From DATKDF01 sp963752045 (GTDB taxonomy: Bacteria > Acidobacteriota > Vicinamibacteria > Vicinamibacterales > SCN-69-37), in assembly GCA_963752045.1 (NCBI GenBank), contig CAVVWN010000009.1, positions 1-64,000 of the forward strand: a stretch of DNA of 64,000 bases. Reading direction: 5' to 3'. The notes under the pieces are model-generated. The model had not been told where the DNA came from. It worked only from the letters and a program-made list of their open reading frames with translations, and did not search any database. Both the position numbers and the translations under genes were made by a program. Below are positions 8,869 through 16,648 of the stretch, one piece after another. The stretch's first letter is position 1. Every line of letters starts with the position of its first letter.

Positions 8869-9172
8869 CAATGCAACCTCGAAGTCCGGGGTGCCGATTG
8901 GCGGGTGTCAGGGTCGTATCCATGGCCAGGATCGTTGCGAGGACCGTGCCGGATCCGGCTGGCCGAAAAAGCGCAGGCTTCGCGCTCGGGATTGCAGAAC
9001 TTGCCGCCTTTGAGAGCGGCTCGGGTTGTCGAAGGTGCGATCCCGGCCGCGCATCAGCGGGTATGGGGCCCTTTCCCGCTCTTACCGGTTGAGGTCGTTC
9101 GAGCCAGCCCGTAGTTTTTCGCCGTGGCGCGGCCATCCCGGTCGTGCGAAGCTCTGCGGAAAGGAACAGGCG
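8869..9172. other. Intergenic region between vapB and the first HTH-propeller gene
   Basis: This roughly 300-base stretch lies between divergent genes. I see no convincing coding frame. It holds the promoter candidate at 9089-9117 and an untranslated leader of about 50 bases before the ATG at 9173. Nothing else stands out. Confidence 0.5.
9089..9117 (+). promoter_or_regulatory. Sigma70-like promoter candidate for HTH-propeller gene A
   Basis: TTGAGG (9089-9094), a 17-base spacer and TAGTTT (9112-9117). The same TTGnnn-17/18-TAnnnT layout precedes all four HTH-propeller genes in the window (12222, 14345 and 16555), which supports the call despite the weak -35. Confidence 0.4.
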
Positions 9173-11278
9173 ATGGCGGACGAGCGACTCGAGTCGTGGA
9201 AGGAAATCGCGGCCTATCTGAAGCGTGACGAAAGCACGGTTCGTCGGTGGGAGCGGGCCGAGGGCCTGCCGGTCCACCGGCACCAGCACCAGGCGCGGAG
9301 CAGCGTTTATGCCTTTTCCGCCGAGCTCGACGCGTGGCGGGAAGCGCGGCGGGTGCCCGGGGCCGCCAACCGGAACGAGCGGCCATCGATGGCCGGGACC
9401 ATCGCGGCCGCCCTGGCGGTCGTCGTGCTCGCCGGCGGTGGGCGGTTCGTCGGGTCGGCGACGGCTGGGGAGCAACAAGCCGTCGCGGCCGGGCAGACAC
9501 CGACAGCCGTGTGCGAAACGTGCGGCGAACCGCTCGGCTCGCTTTCCGCCGACGGTCGCCTCTTTGTCTCCAGCGACCTCGGCGACCATCTGACCCTGCG
9601 TTCCCTGGCCGACGGCACGGTCACGCGGCTCGACGTCGGAGATGGATCCGGCAAAGGCGGTGCCGCGTTTCCTGTCATTTCACCTGACGGGCAGCGGATC
9701 GCGTATGCGTGGCACGTTCAGGACACCGACACGACCGAACTGCGCGTTGTGTCCATCGACCAGACAACGCCGCCAGCCGTCCTGGTCAGGAACCAGGAGT
9801 TCGGGTACGTGATTCCAGTCGCTTGGCTCCAGGACGGCCAGGCCCTGCTCGCTCTGATGGCACGGAAGGTCAATCAAACCTGGCAGCTGTCGAGAGTCGC
9901 CGTAGCGGATGGACGAACAGAGCAGCTTCGGTCTCTTGGGTGGCGCGTGCCGTCGCCGATCGGTCACCCGGTGAGCGTGTCTCCCGATGGCCGATACATC
10001 GCCTATGAGGCGCTCCCGACCAACCCGCCGCAGCCTGTGTCGGCCCGCTCACCGGCAGTCGACCGGCACATCTATGTCATGGCTGCCGACGGGAGCGGCA
10101 CCGAGACCGTGGTCGCAGAGGGCGCGGCTTCGAACCACGGCCCGGTGTGGACACCCGACGGTCGGTTCGTTGTGTACCTCAGCAACGTCTCGGGAACGGT
10201 CGATTTGTGGGCCGTACCGGTGAGCCAGGGCAGGGCAGCGGGCCCCGCCAGGCTCGTCCGCAAGAGCGTCGGCGACGTCCTGTCGATCGGCATGACGGCG
10301 GACGGGCACTACCACTACTTCGAAGGCCGCAACGGAGTCGTGCGATCGGTGCTGGCGCCCATGGATCTGCGGAACGGGCAGCTCGCGCCTTCCGAAAGCG
10401 TGATCGGCGGCAAACCGGCGTGGTCGCCGGATGGCCGATCCGTCGCGGTGAGGCGTGACGGCGCGATTGTCGTTCGAACACTGGCGTCGGGAGAGGAGCG
10501 GGCCTACCGGAACGCCCTCATGCGGCCGCTGGCGCACCTCTGGTTCCCGGATGGCAAGGCGTTGCTCGTGCGGGCCAGCGATTCGAGCGGCGGCTCGCCC
10601 GTCGACTACTGGACGCGCCTAGACGTCGAGACGGGGAGCTTCACGAAGCTCGTCCCGTTCCAGGGCGATCCCGGCATCCTTCCCCATGCCGGCGTCCGGG
10701 CGCTATCCCCGGACGGCCGGACACTCTACCTCGGCGCGTGGGCTGACGCCGAGCGATACTCGCAGTTCGATCGCATCGTCGCGCTCGATCTGACCACCGG
10801 TCGCTATCGTGACGTCTTCCGGCTGCCGTTCGACAAGGCGCATCTGCCAACCGCCGTGGGCGAAATGCAGATCGCGACGAGCCCGGATGGCGGTCGGCTG
10901 GCCGTGCAGATGATCGACCCGACGACGAAGACCGCACGGCTGGCCGTCATCCACACCGATGGCAGCAATTATCACGAGCTGGCTGCCGATCTGCCCGCCC
11001 GGCTGATCGACAACAAGCTGACGTGGTCGCAGGACGGACCGATCTACTTCACCGTGGCTATGGGGCTGGCCGAGTCTAACTACGAGAAGCACCGGATCAT
11101 GCGGATTTCCCCTGCCGGCGGCGTCCCCGAGGACACAGGCATCGAGCTCGAGGCGCTCGAGAAGCTCGATGTGACGGGGGATGGACAACGGCTCGTCTAC
11201 GGCTCCCTCCGTCCCGAAGGGTGGGGCATGATGCTCTGGAAGCTCGACGTCGGCGCCATTCTCGGCGCGGACCGCTAG
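9173..11278 (+). CDS. HTH-transmembrane-propeller protein A (CadC-like layout)
   Basis: This 701-residue protein looks like a membrane-bound one-component regulator. Residues 6-58 form a MerR/AlpA-like helix-turn-helix (LESWKEIAAYL..STVRRWE..EGLPVHR...SVYAF..ELDAW). A single membrane segment follows near 73-92. The remainder is a PD40/TolB-type beta-propeller with repeated SPDG-R motifs. By analogy with CadC/ToxR, the HTH would be cytoplasmic and the propeller periplasmic. I chose ATG 9173, at which the HTH begins; GGAAAGGAA lies upstream. Bases 9263-9459 are about 98% identical to 12397-12593 in paralogue B, while flanking DNA is much more divergent. A di-heme peroxidase gene starts 15 nt after the stop. 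The architecture is seen in Acidobacteria; ligand and targets are unknown. Confidence 0.85.
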   Translation: MADERLESWKEIAAYLKRDESTVRRWERAEGLPVHRHQHQARSSVYAFSAELDAWREARRVPGAANRNERPSMAGTIAAALAVVVLAGGGRFVGSATAGEQQAVAAGQTPTAVCETCGEPLGSLSADGRLFVSSDLGDHLTLRSLADGTVTRLDVGDGSGKGGAAFPVISPDGQRIAYAWHVQDTDTTELRVVSIDQTTPPAVLVRNQEFGYVIPVAWLQDGQALLALMARKVNQTWQLSRVAVADGRTEQLRSLGWRVPSPIGHPVSVSPDGRYIAYEALPTNPPQPVSARSPAVDRHIYVMAADGSGTETVVAEGAASNHGPVWTPDGRFVVYLSNVSGTVDLWAVPVSQGRAAGPARLVRKSVGDVLSIGMTADGHYHYFEGRNGVVRSVLAPMDLRNGQLAPSESVIGGKPAWSPDGRSVAVRRDGAIVVRTLASGEERAYRNALMRPLAHLWFPDGKALLVRASDSSGGSPVDYWTRLDVETGSFTKLVPFQGDPGILPHAGVRALSPDGRTLYLGAWADAERYSQFDRIVALDLTTGRYRDVFRLPFDKAHLPTAVGEMQIATSPDGGRLAVQMIDPTTKTARLAVIHTDGSNYHELAADLPARLIDNKLTWSQDGPIYFTVAMGLAESNYEKHRIMRISPAGGVPEDTGIELEALEKLDVTGDGQRLVYGSLRPEGWGMMLWKLDVGAILGADR
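9263..9459 (+). repeat. Near-identical HTH-end/membrane-linker block, copy 1 (pair 1)
   Basis: Inside gene A. It matches 12397-12593 in gene B at roughly 98%; I count four mismatches over about 195 bases. It encodes the end of the HTH, the linker and the membrane segment. The first 90 bases of the two genes differ at many synonymous sites and the propeller parts are strongly diverged, so the edges are sharp. Gene conversion or a partial recent duplication is likely. Confidence 0.8.
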
Positions 11279-11293
11279 CGTCGCCGGGGGCGC

Positions 11294-12190
11294 ATGTTCC
11301 TCGAGTTGCTTCTGACGGTCATCATTCCGCTGGGCCTCGACCTGTACCTGCCCGCACCCGAGTCGAACCCGCTGACGGCCGAGAAGATCGAGCTCGGCCG
11401 TCAGCTCTTCTCCGACACGCGGCTGTCAGCCGACGGCTCGATCTCGTGCGCGACCTGCCACGACCCAAACCGGGCGTTCTCGAGCGAGGAGCCCGTAGCC
11501 GTCGGCGTATTCGGCCGCATCGGCCGTCGCAACGCGCCGGCCATCATCAACCGAGGTTACGGCCGGTCGTTCTTCTGGGACGGGCGAGTGACTACGCTCG
11601 AGGAGCAGGTGCTTCGGCCGATCGAGGACCCGTTCGAAATGGGCTCGGCCGTCGATGATGCGGCCGCGCGAATCGGACTCTCGCGCGACGAGGTGTCGCA
11701 CGCGCTGGCCAGTTTCGTCCGGTCGATCCTCTCCGGCAACTCGCGCTTCGATCGGTTCGTCTATGGCGACCGCACGGCTCTCACGGAAGAGGAACGGCGC
11801 GGACTGGAGATCTTCGGCGGCAAGGGGCGCTGCTCGACCTGCCACATCGGTTCCACGCTCTCCGACGAGCGGTTTCACAACACCGGTGTGGCGTTCGCGG
11901 ACGGCCGGTTCCTTGACGACGGCCGTTTCGGCGTGACCGGCAGAGAACCGGATCGCGGCGCGTTCAGGACGCCGACCCTGCGCGACGTCGCGCGCACCGC
12001 GCCCTACATGCACGACGGCAGCCTGCCGACGCTCGAGGCCGTTGTGGCGTTCTACTCCGGCGGCGGCCGGCCGAATCTTCACCTCGACGACCGGATCCGC
12101 CCGCTCCGGTTGTCAGACGACGAACAGGCCGCGCTCGTCGCGTTTCTCCGGTCGCTCAGCGGCGCGACCCCCTATACTGCTGCGCATTAG
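11294..12190 (+). CDS. Di-heme cytochrome c peroxidase / MauG-like protein (copy 2)
   Basis: This 298-residue member of the BCCP/MauG family has heme c motifs CATCH (52-56) and CSTCH (180-184) and the conserved RTAPYMHDGS block. It is closely related to copies 1 and 3, sharing PLGLDLY.P.P..NPLTAEKIELGR at the N-terminus. The leader is only about 12 hydrophobic residues (FLELLLTVIIPLG) with no lipobox, so it may be a short signal anchor. Export must occur for heme attachment. The start lies 15 nt after propeller protein A, so the two are probably one transcript. The family is clear; its electron donor and substrate are not. Confidence 0.92.
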   Translation: MFLELLLTVIIPLGLDLYLPAPESNPLTAEKIELGRQLFSDTRLSADGSISCATCHDPNRAFSSEEPVAVGVFGRIGRRNAPAIINRGYGRSFFWDGRVTTLEEQVLRPIEDPFEMGSAVDDAAARIGLSRDEVSHALASFVRSILSGNSRFDRFVYGDRTALTEEERRGLEIFGGKGRCSTCHIGSTLSDERFHNTGVAFADGRFLDDGRFGVTGREPDRGAFRTPTLRDVARTAPYMHDGSLPTLEAVVAFYSGGGRPNLHLDDRIRPLRLSDDEQAALVAFLRSLSGATPYTAAH

Positions 12191-12221
12191 CGCTTTTCGG
12201 CCCGATCCGTTCTCTTGCCGG

Positions 12222-12250
12222 TTGTCCGGGCCGGCTGGCGGCCCTACCGT
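12222..12250 (+). promoter_or_regulatory. Sigma70-like promoter candidate for HTH-propeller gene B
   Basis: TTGTCC (12222-12227), 17 bases, TACCGT (12245-12250), with the ATG at 12307. The -10 sequence is identical to that upstream of gene D (16578-16583). Confidence 0.4.
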
Positions 12251-12306
12251 CGTGACCGAGGCGCGGCCGCTCCTGGCCGCGCAACGCTCCGCGGAGGACT
12301 GACGAG

Positions 12307-14247
12307 ATGTCGAACGAACGCCTGGAGTCCTGGAAGGAAATTGCGGCTTACCTCAAACGTGATCTCAGCACCGTCCGGCGCTGGGAGCAGTCGGAAGGCC
12401 TGCCGGTCCACCGGCACCAGCACCAGGCGCGGAGCAGCGTGTATGCCTTTCCCGCCGAGCTCGACGCGTGGCGGGAAGCGCGGCGGGTGCCCGGGGCCGC
12501 CAACCGGAACGAGCGGCCATCGATGGCCGGGACCATCGCGGCCGCCCTGGCGGTCATCGTGCTCGCCGGCGGTGGGCGGTTCGTCGAGTCGGCCACCGCG
12601 GGGCCGCAGGATGGCGTCACCGCGCGGCTCGAGTGGTCGGGCAGCGTCTACAACTACGGGCAAGTCACCCGCGACGGCAGGTACCTCTCGGTCACCAGCG
12701 GAGATACCGGCGACCTCGCCGTCGTGGAGCTTTCCACCGGAGAGACGCGAAACATCACGAACGGCGGCGGGTTCGAGCACGGGCTGGTGGAGTTCTCCGT
12801 GCCGAGCCCGGACGGGAAGCGCTTCGCGTACTCCTGGTACGACCCGAAGAGCAAGGCGTATGAGCTCCGGATCGTGGGACTCGATGGCGGCGAGCCAAGC
12901 GCGCTCGTGCGCAATCCAGGGATCGAGTATCTACAGCCCTTCGACTGGTCACCCGACGGCACGCGCATCGCGGCCGCGGTTCAGCGCGGCAACATCTCCC
13001 AGCTCGCGCTCGTGAGCGTGCCCGACGGACGGGTGACGGTCCTCAAGAGCGGGGGCTGGTTCCCGCCGTCGGCAGCGGCCTTTTCTGCAGACGGGCGGTC
13101 CGTCGCCTACGCCGATGGCGGGAGCATCCGCGTGATCGCGGCCGACGGCAGTCGCGATGAGGAGGTAGTCGGTGGACCGTCGGTGTCAGGCCTTCTCGGC
13201 TGGCTTCCCGATGGGGTGAGCCTGCTTTTCACCGCCGATCTCAAGGGCACGCCTGGGATCTGGAAGGTGCCGCTTCGAGACGGCCGCGTCGCCGGCGAGC
13301 CGTCGCTCGTCCGCCCGATGGCGGGCAGGATTCTGGGCCTCGGCATCGAATCGAACGGCAACGTCCATTACATGCAGTCCACCGGTGGGCGCACCATCTA
13401 TCTGGCCGACTTCGATTCGCGCGCCGGGGCCGTCGTGGGAACCCCGGTTGCTATGGGCGCCGCCGCGACGGGCGGTCGCGATCCGGCCTGGTCGCCCGAC
13501 GGGACGGAGCTTGCGTTCATCCAGGCGTCGATGCAGCGGGGGCCGTCGGTCGGGTCATTGGCCATCCAGGCGCCAGCCAGCGGACAGGTTCGCCAGATTC
13601 CGCTTCGGATGACCTACCCGCGGTACCCGACGTGGCTGCCCGACGGCAGGAACATGCTCGTGCAGGGCCGGGACGACAAGGGACGCGAGTCGTTGTTCCG
13701 GGTGGATCTGGCCACCGCCACGGTCACGCGATTGTGTGACGCAGCCAGCAACGCCCCGGTGGTGTCGAAGGACGGATCGACGGTGTACATCAGGCGGGAA
13801 ACTTCGGAGACGGCATCGACGATCGTGGCGGTGAATCTCACCACAGGGAGCGAGCACGTCGCGCTGGCCGAGAGCACGTCTGAGTTCCAACTCTCTCCTG
13901 ATAACTCGACCTGGTTCGTGGTGCCGGCGACGCGAGGCGCGCGACTCAAGCGTCGGACAGGCGGTGCGGAGCAGAACGTGGAACTGCCCGTGAACAGGGT
14001 TCTGCTGCGCGGGGACTGGACACCGGACGGACGCCGGCTGCTGGTCGTCGGCCCAGGAGAGGGAGGCATGCAGCTCCTCTCTGTCGGAGTCGACGACGGC
14101 GCGGTCGGAGAGGCCGGTGCCCGGTTCGCCTCCATCAACGGCGTCAGCGTCCATCCGGACGGCACGCGCGTGGCAATCAGTGCTGTGGACGGCGACGACG
14201 CACCCGAGGTCTGGGTGCTCACAGGCCTCATGGGGGGGACGCGCTGA
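12307..14247 (+). CDS. HTH-transmembrane-propeller protein B
   Basis: This 646-residue paralogue of protein A has the same three parts: N-terminal HTH (about 6-58), one membrane segment (about 73-92) and a PD40-type propeller. The propeller has diverged strongly from A while the HTH end and membrane linker are almost identical at DNA level (12397-12593). This suggests that each protein senses something different through a shared signalling stem. GGAGG lies 5-10 bases upstream of the ATG. It begins about 115 nt after the di-heme peroxidase gene and has its own promoter candidate. No peroxidase gene follows it directly; a strong hairpin (14266-14302) does. Confidence 0.85.
   Translation: MSNERLESWKEIAAYLKRDLSTVRRWEQSEGLPVHRHQHQARSSVYAFPAELDAWREARRVPGAANRNERPSMAGTIAAALAVIVLAGGGRFVESATAGPQDGVTARLEWSGSVYNYGQVTRDGRYLSVTSGDTGDLAVVELSTGETRNITNGGGFEHGLVEFSVPSPDGKRFAYSWYDPKSKAYELRIVGLDGGEPSALVRNPGIEYLQPFDWSPDGTRIAAAVQRGNISQLALVSVPDGRVTVLKSGGWFPPSAAAFSADGRSVAYADGGSIRVIAADGSRDEEVVGGPSVSGLLGWLPDGVSLLFTADLKGTPGIWKVPLRDGRVAGEPSLVRPMAGRILGLGIESNGNVHYMQSTGGRTIYLADFDSRAGAVVGTPVAMGAAATGGRDPAWSPDGTELAFIQASMQRGPSVGSLAIQAPASGQVRQIPLRMTYPRYPTWLPDGRNMLVQGRDDKGRESLFRVDLATATVTRLCDAASNAPVVSKDGSTVYIRRETSETASTIVAVNLTTGSEHVALAESTSEFQLSPDNSTWFVVPATRGARLKRRTGGAEQNVELPVNRVLLRGDWTPDGRRLLVVGPGEGGMQLLSVGVDDGAVGEAGARFASINGVSVHPDGTRVAISAVDGDDAPEVWVLTGLMGGTR
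12397..12593 (+). repeat. Near-identical HTH-end/membrane-linker block, copy 2 (pair 1)
   Basis: Partner of 9263-9459 at a spacing of 3134 bases. The identity begins within the codons for EGLPVHR and ends just after the membrane segment. Confidence 0.8.
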
Positions 14248-14265
14248 GGGCGAATGCGCCTTGCA

Positions 14266-14302
14266 GCCGAAGGGGCGGGCCTCGGGTGTCCGCCCGTTCG
14301 GC
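14266..14302 (+). terminator. Strong hairpin after HTH-propeller gene B, possible terminator
   Basis: A 13-position stem (14266-14278 with 14290-14302, 12 of 13 paired) closes an 11-base loop. It starts 18 bases after the gene B stop. There is no U-tract, so it is either a GC-rich terminator variant, an mRNA 3'-end stabiliser or part of the control region of gene C. Confidence 0.45.
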
Positions 14303-14344
14303 CCTGACACATGCGGAATCCGGCCCCGTGTCCGCTGATGTCCG

Positions 14345-14374
14345 TTGCCGGTGCCGTGGCCGGGTCGCTAGGGT
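14345..14374 (+). promoter_or_regulatory. Sigma70-like promoter candidate for HTH-propeller gene C, with shared upstream motif
   Basis: TTGCCG (14345-14350), 18 bases, TAGGGT (14369-14374). The bases just before and in the -35 (GCTGATGTCCGTTGC) are almost repeated before gene D (GCTGATGTCAGTTGC), which may mark an operator recognised by these proteins. Confidence 0.4.
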
Positions 14375-14423
14375 GGCTTCGGCGGACGTCGTCTCGAGTC
14401 GGACGTCCGGAACGGAGTGAATC

Positions 14424-15149
14424 ATGATCGAGCACGACACGCCGAAGCCCGAGACCCCGCTTGAATCCTGGAAGGAGATTGCCGCCTACCTCCAGCGCGA
14501 CGCCCGGACCGTGCGGCGCTGGGAGCAGGCCGAGGGCCTGCCTGTCCACCGGCACCAGCACCGGGCGAGGAGCAGCGTTTATGCGTACCCGAGCGAGCTG
14601 GACGCCTGGCGGGCCGGACGGAAGCCGGAGGGGAAGTCCGCCGATCAGGCGGCGCCGCGCAGCTTTGCCACACGTCTCGTCGCCGCGGCCGCCGTGGGAA
14701 TGATGACGGTGCTCTCGGCAGGGGGCGGGAGGTTCGTTGGAGTGGCGCCGATCTCCGCACAAAGTGTCGTGCAGACCGTCGTGTGGTCTCCGCCGCGCCC
14801 GGCCGAGAGCATCCGAGCCGCAACCATGTCTGCCGACGGGCGCTACCTCGCCTTCCTCGACGGCCTGGTCGTCTCCGTGCGCGACGTGATCACAGGAACC
14901 GTGAGAGCCGTGTCTCCACGCGGCAACGGCACGGAGTGGCCGGAGCTCTCGGCCATCTCCCGTGACGGCAGCCAGATCGTGTTCAGCTGGTTCAACGGCG
15001 AGCGCTATCAGCTTCGGCTGGCGTCGATCACGGAAGAGGGTGCCGGCGATCCACAGGTTGTTGTCGATGGCCCCGAGGTCGCGTATCTGCTGCCATTCGA
15101 CTGGTCACCTGACGGCACCCGTGTCGCAGTGGGCATCACTCGTACCTGA
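14424..15149 (+). CDS. HTH-transmembrane-propeller protein C, N-terminal fragment (frameshifted)
   Basis: This is the N-terminal 241 residues of the third paralogue: HTH (about 10-65), membrane segment (about 85-105) and the first propeller blades up to PFDWSPDGTRVAVGITR. The frame then ends at a TGA at 15147. Removing one C from ACC (15144-15146) gives ...GITRTDRTNEIALLD, continuous with the next frame and matching the blade pattern of the paralogues. The restored product would be 688 residues, like A, B and D. The lesion is therefore one extra base, natural or a sequencing error. Bases 14613-14740 are nearly identical to 16835-16962 in gene D. Confidence 0.8.
   Translation: MIEHDTPKPETPLESWKEIAAYLQRDARTVRRWEQAEGLPVHRHQHRARSSVYAYPSELDAWRAGRKPEGKSADQAAPRSFATRLVAAAAVGMMTVLSAGGGRFVGVAPISAQSVVQTVVWSPPRPAESIRAATMSADGRYLAFLDGLVVSVRDVITGTVRAVSPRGNGTEWPELSAISRDGSQIVFSWFNGERYQLRLASITEEGAGDPQVVVDGPEVAYLLPFDWSPDGTRVAVGITRT
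14613..14740 (+). repeat. Near-identical membrane-linker block, copy 1 (pair 2)
   Basis: It matches 16835-16962 in gene D with two mismatches in 128 bases. It encodes the linker and membrane segment (AGRKPEGKSADQ... to GGGRFVG). HTH and propeller codons on either side are clearly diverged between C and D. Confidence 0.85.
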
Positions 15150-16491
15150 CCGCACGAACGAAATCGCGTTGCTCGACATCGCGAGTCGCCGCCTCGACCG
15201 CTTGACGACGCTCGACTGGAAGGGCACGTCGCGGATCCTGTTTTCACCGGATGGGCGCTGGCTTGCATACGACGCTGTCACGTCCGACGACGGCACACGC
15301 GACGTCTTCATCATGGCTGCCGACGGCAGCGGTCGCGCACTCGTTGTCGGCGGACCGAGTCACGACATCGTCGGCGGCTGGGCGCCCGACGGCCGCTCCC
15401 TTGTGTTCCAGAGCGACCGCAGCGGGCCAATGGGCCTCGGCCGGGTGCCGATCGAGCAGGGAAGGGCTGCGGGTGCCCCCGTGATGGTCCGCCCGGATTT
15501 CGACGGCAACATCGTGGGGGTGACGTCGACCGGGGCGCTCGTGTTCGTGGCGCGCGTCGGGCAGCGCCAGATTCTCATGTCGACGGTGGATTTGTCGACG
15601 GGCCGGCTGCTCGAGGCACCGACACCGGTTGCGCCGAGGTACGCCGGCGTGGCTGGTCCTCCTGACTTCACGCCGGACGGTGAGAGCCTGTCCTTCATCG
15701 CGTCCTCCGGCTCAGTCGGGATTCCGACGTTCGTCGTCCAGTCACTCGTGAACGGCTCGACGCGTGAGTTGCCGGTTCCGCTCAAGAACTTCCGACAGGC
15801 GAGCTGGACAGCCGATGGCCGCGCAGTCGTCGCCCAGGGGGCAGACGACAAGGGCCGCCCGGGTGTGTTCCGGGTCGACGTCGATTCCGGGGACATTGCC
15901 CGCATTCTCGACGACGGCTGCTCCGGCCCACGAATCTCGAAAGATGGGACGACGCTGTTCTGCAGGCGCCGCCTGGAGGATGACGGCTTCCGGTTCATCG
16001 CGCGCACGCTGCGGACGGGCGAGGAGCGCGTGCTCCTGGAAAGTCCGCAGCTCGTAGCCCAGCAGGTCTCGCCGGACGAACGGTACCTGGCGGCCATCGA
16101 ATGGGAGGGCGGCGTCACTGATGGACCGGACGCCCATCAGCGACTCATGCTCGTCCCGCTCGACGGCGGCGAGCCACGTTTGATCTACCGCACGTCGGGG
16201 AACGAGCCGCTCAGCACGTTCCTGGCCTGGACGGCCGACGGACAGCGCCTGCTCGTGACGCAGCGCAGCGCTGAGGCCGTCGAACGCGCCAACGGGCAGG
16301 AGGGACGGCCGTGGAACTTGTGGTCGATCGCGCTCGACGGCGCCCGTACCAGAATCGACATCGGTTTCCCGATCATTGGTGGCGAGAACCAGGTTCATCC
16401 CGACGGCCGGCGGATAGCGTTCATGCGGGGGCGGGATCGGTACGAAGTGTGGAAGCTCGACGGGATCCTGCCGGCGCCAGACGGCCGGTGA
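15121..16491 (+). CDS. HTH-transmembrane-propeller protein C, C-terminal fragment (frameshifted)
   Basis: This is the remaining propeller of paralogue C. Recognisable sequence resumes at PDRTNEIALLDIASRRLDRL and continues through PD40 blades (FSPDGRWLAYD, WAPDGRSLVFQSD) to the stop. The GTG at 15121 is only a convenient in-frame start and has no evident ribosome site; the true reading is probably a single gene from 14424 with one surplus base near 15145. If the frameshift is real, this part is unlikely to be exported because it lacks the membrane segment. No peroxidase gene follows; gene D begins after about 155 nt. Confidence 0.75.
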   Translation: MSQWASLVPDRTNEIALLDIASRRLDRLTTLDWKGTSRILFSPDGRWLAYDAVTSDDGTRDVFIMAADGSGRALVVGGPSHDIVGGWAPDGRSLVFQSDRSGPMGLGRVPIEQGRAAGAPVMVRPDFDGNIVGVTSTGALVFVARVGQRQILMSTVDLSTGRLLEAPTPVAPRYAGVAGPPDFTPDGESLSFIASSGSVGIPTFVVQSLVNGSTRELPVPLKNFRQASWTADGRAVVAQGADDKGRPGVFRVDVDSGDIARILDDGCSGPRISKDGTTLFCRRRLEDDGFRFIARTLRTGEERVLLESPQLVAQQVSPDERYLAAIEWEGGVTDGPDAHQRLMLVPLDGGEPRLIYRTSGNEPLSTFLAWTADGQRLLVTQRSAEAVERANGQEGRPWNLWSIALDGARTRIDIGFPIIGGENQVHPDGRRIAFMRGRDRYEVWKLDGILPAPDGR

Positions 16492-16500
16492 CGGTGAAAA

Positions 16501-16535
16501 GGCCGACACGAGGCGCCAGCGGCGTTGTTTCGGCC
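16501..16535 (+). terminator. Hairpin between HTH-propeller genes C and D
   Basis: Outer stem GGCCGA (16501-16506) with TCGGCC (16530-16535), and an inner GCGCC/GGCGT stem around an AGC loop. It begins nine bases after the gene C stop. It has no downstream U-tract, so termination is only possible, not certain. Confidence 0.35.
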
Positions 16536-16554
16536 GGATGTCGGCTGATGTCAG

Positions 16555-16583
16555 TTGCGGCTGGTCCGGCCTGCGCCTACCGT
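16555..16583 (+). promoter_or_regulatory. Sigma70-like promoter candidate for HTH-propeller gene D, with shared upstream motif
   Basis: TTGCGG (16555-16560), 17 bases, TACCGT (16578-16583). It is preceded by GCTGATGTCAGTTGC, almost the same as before gene C. Confidence 0.4.
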
Positions 16584-16648
16584 GGCCTCCGAAGCGCATT
16601 TTCCCGCGCCGAAGGAGGGACCCGGAGGCACCGGGTTTGAAAGAAGCC

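Noticed and set aside
14962..15120. ATG 14962 as the start of the C-terminal HTH-propeller C frame.
   Set aside because: From 14962 to about 15145 this frame is the out-of-frame shadow of the N-terminal part; family sequence begins only after the frameshift.
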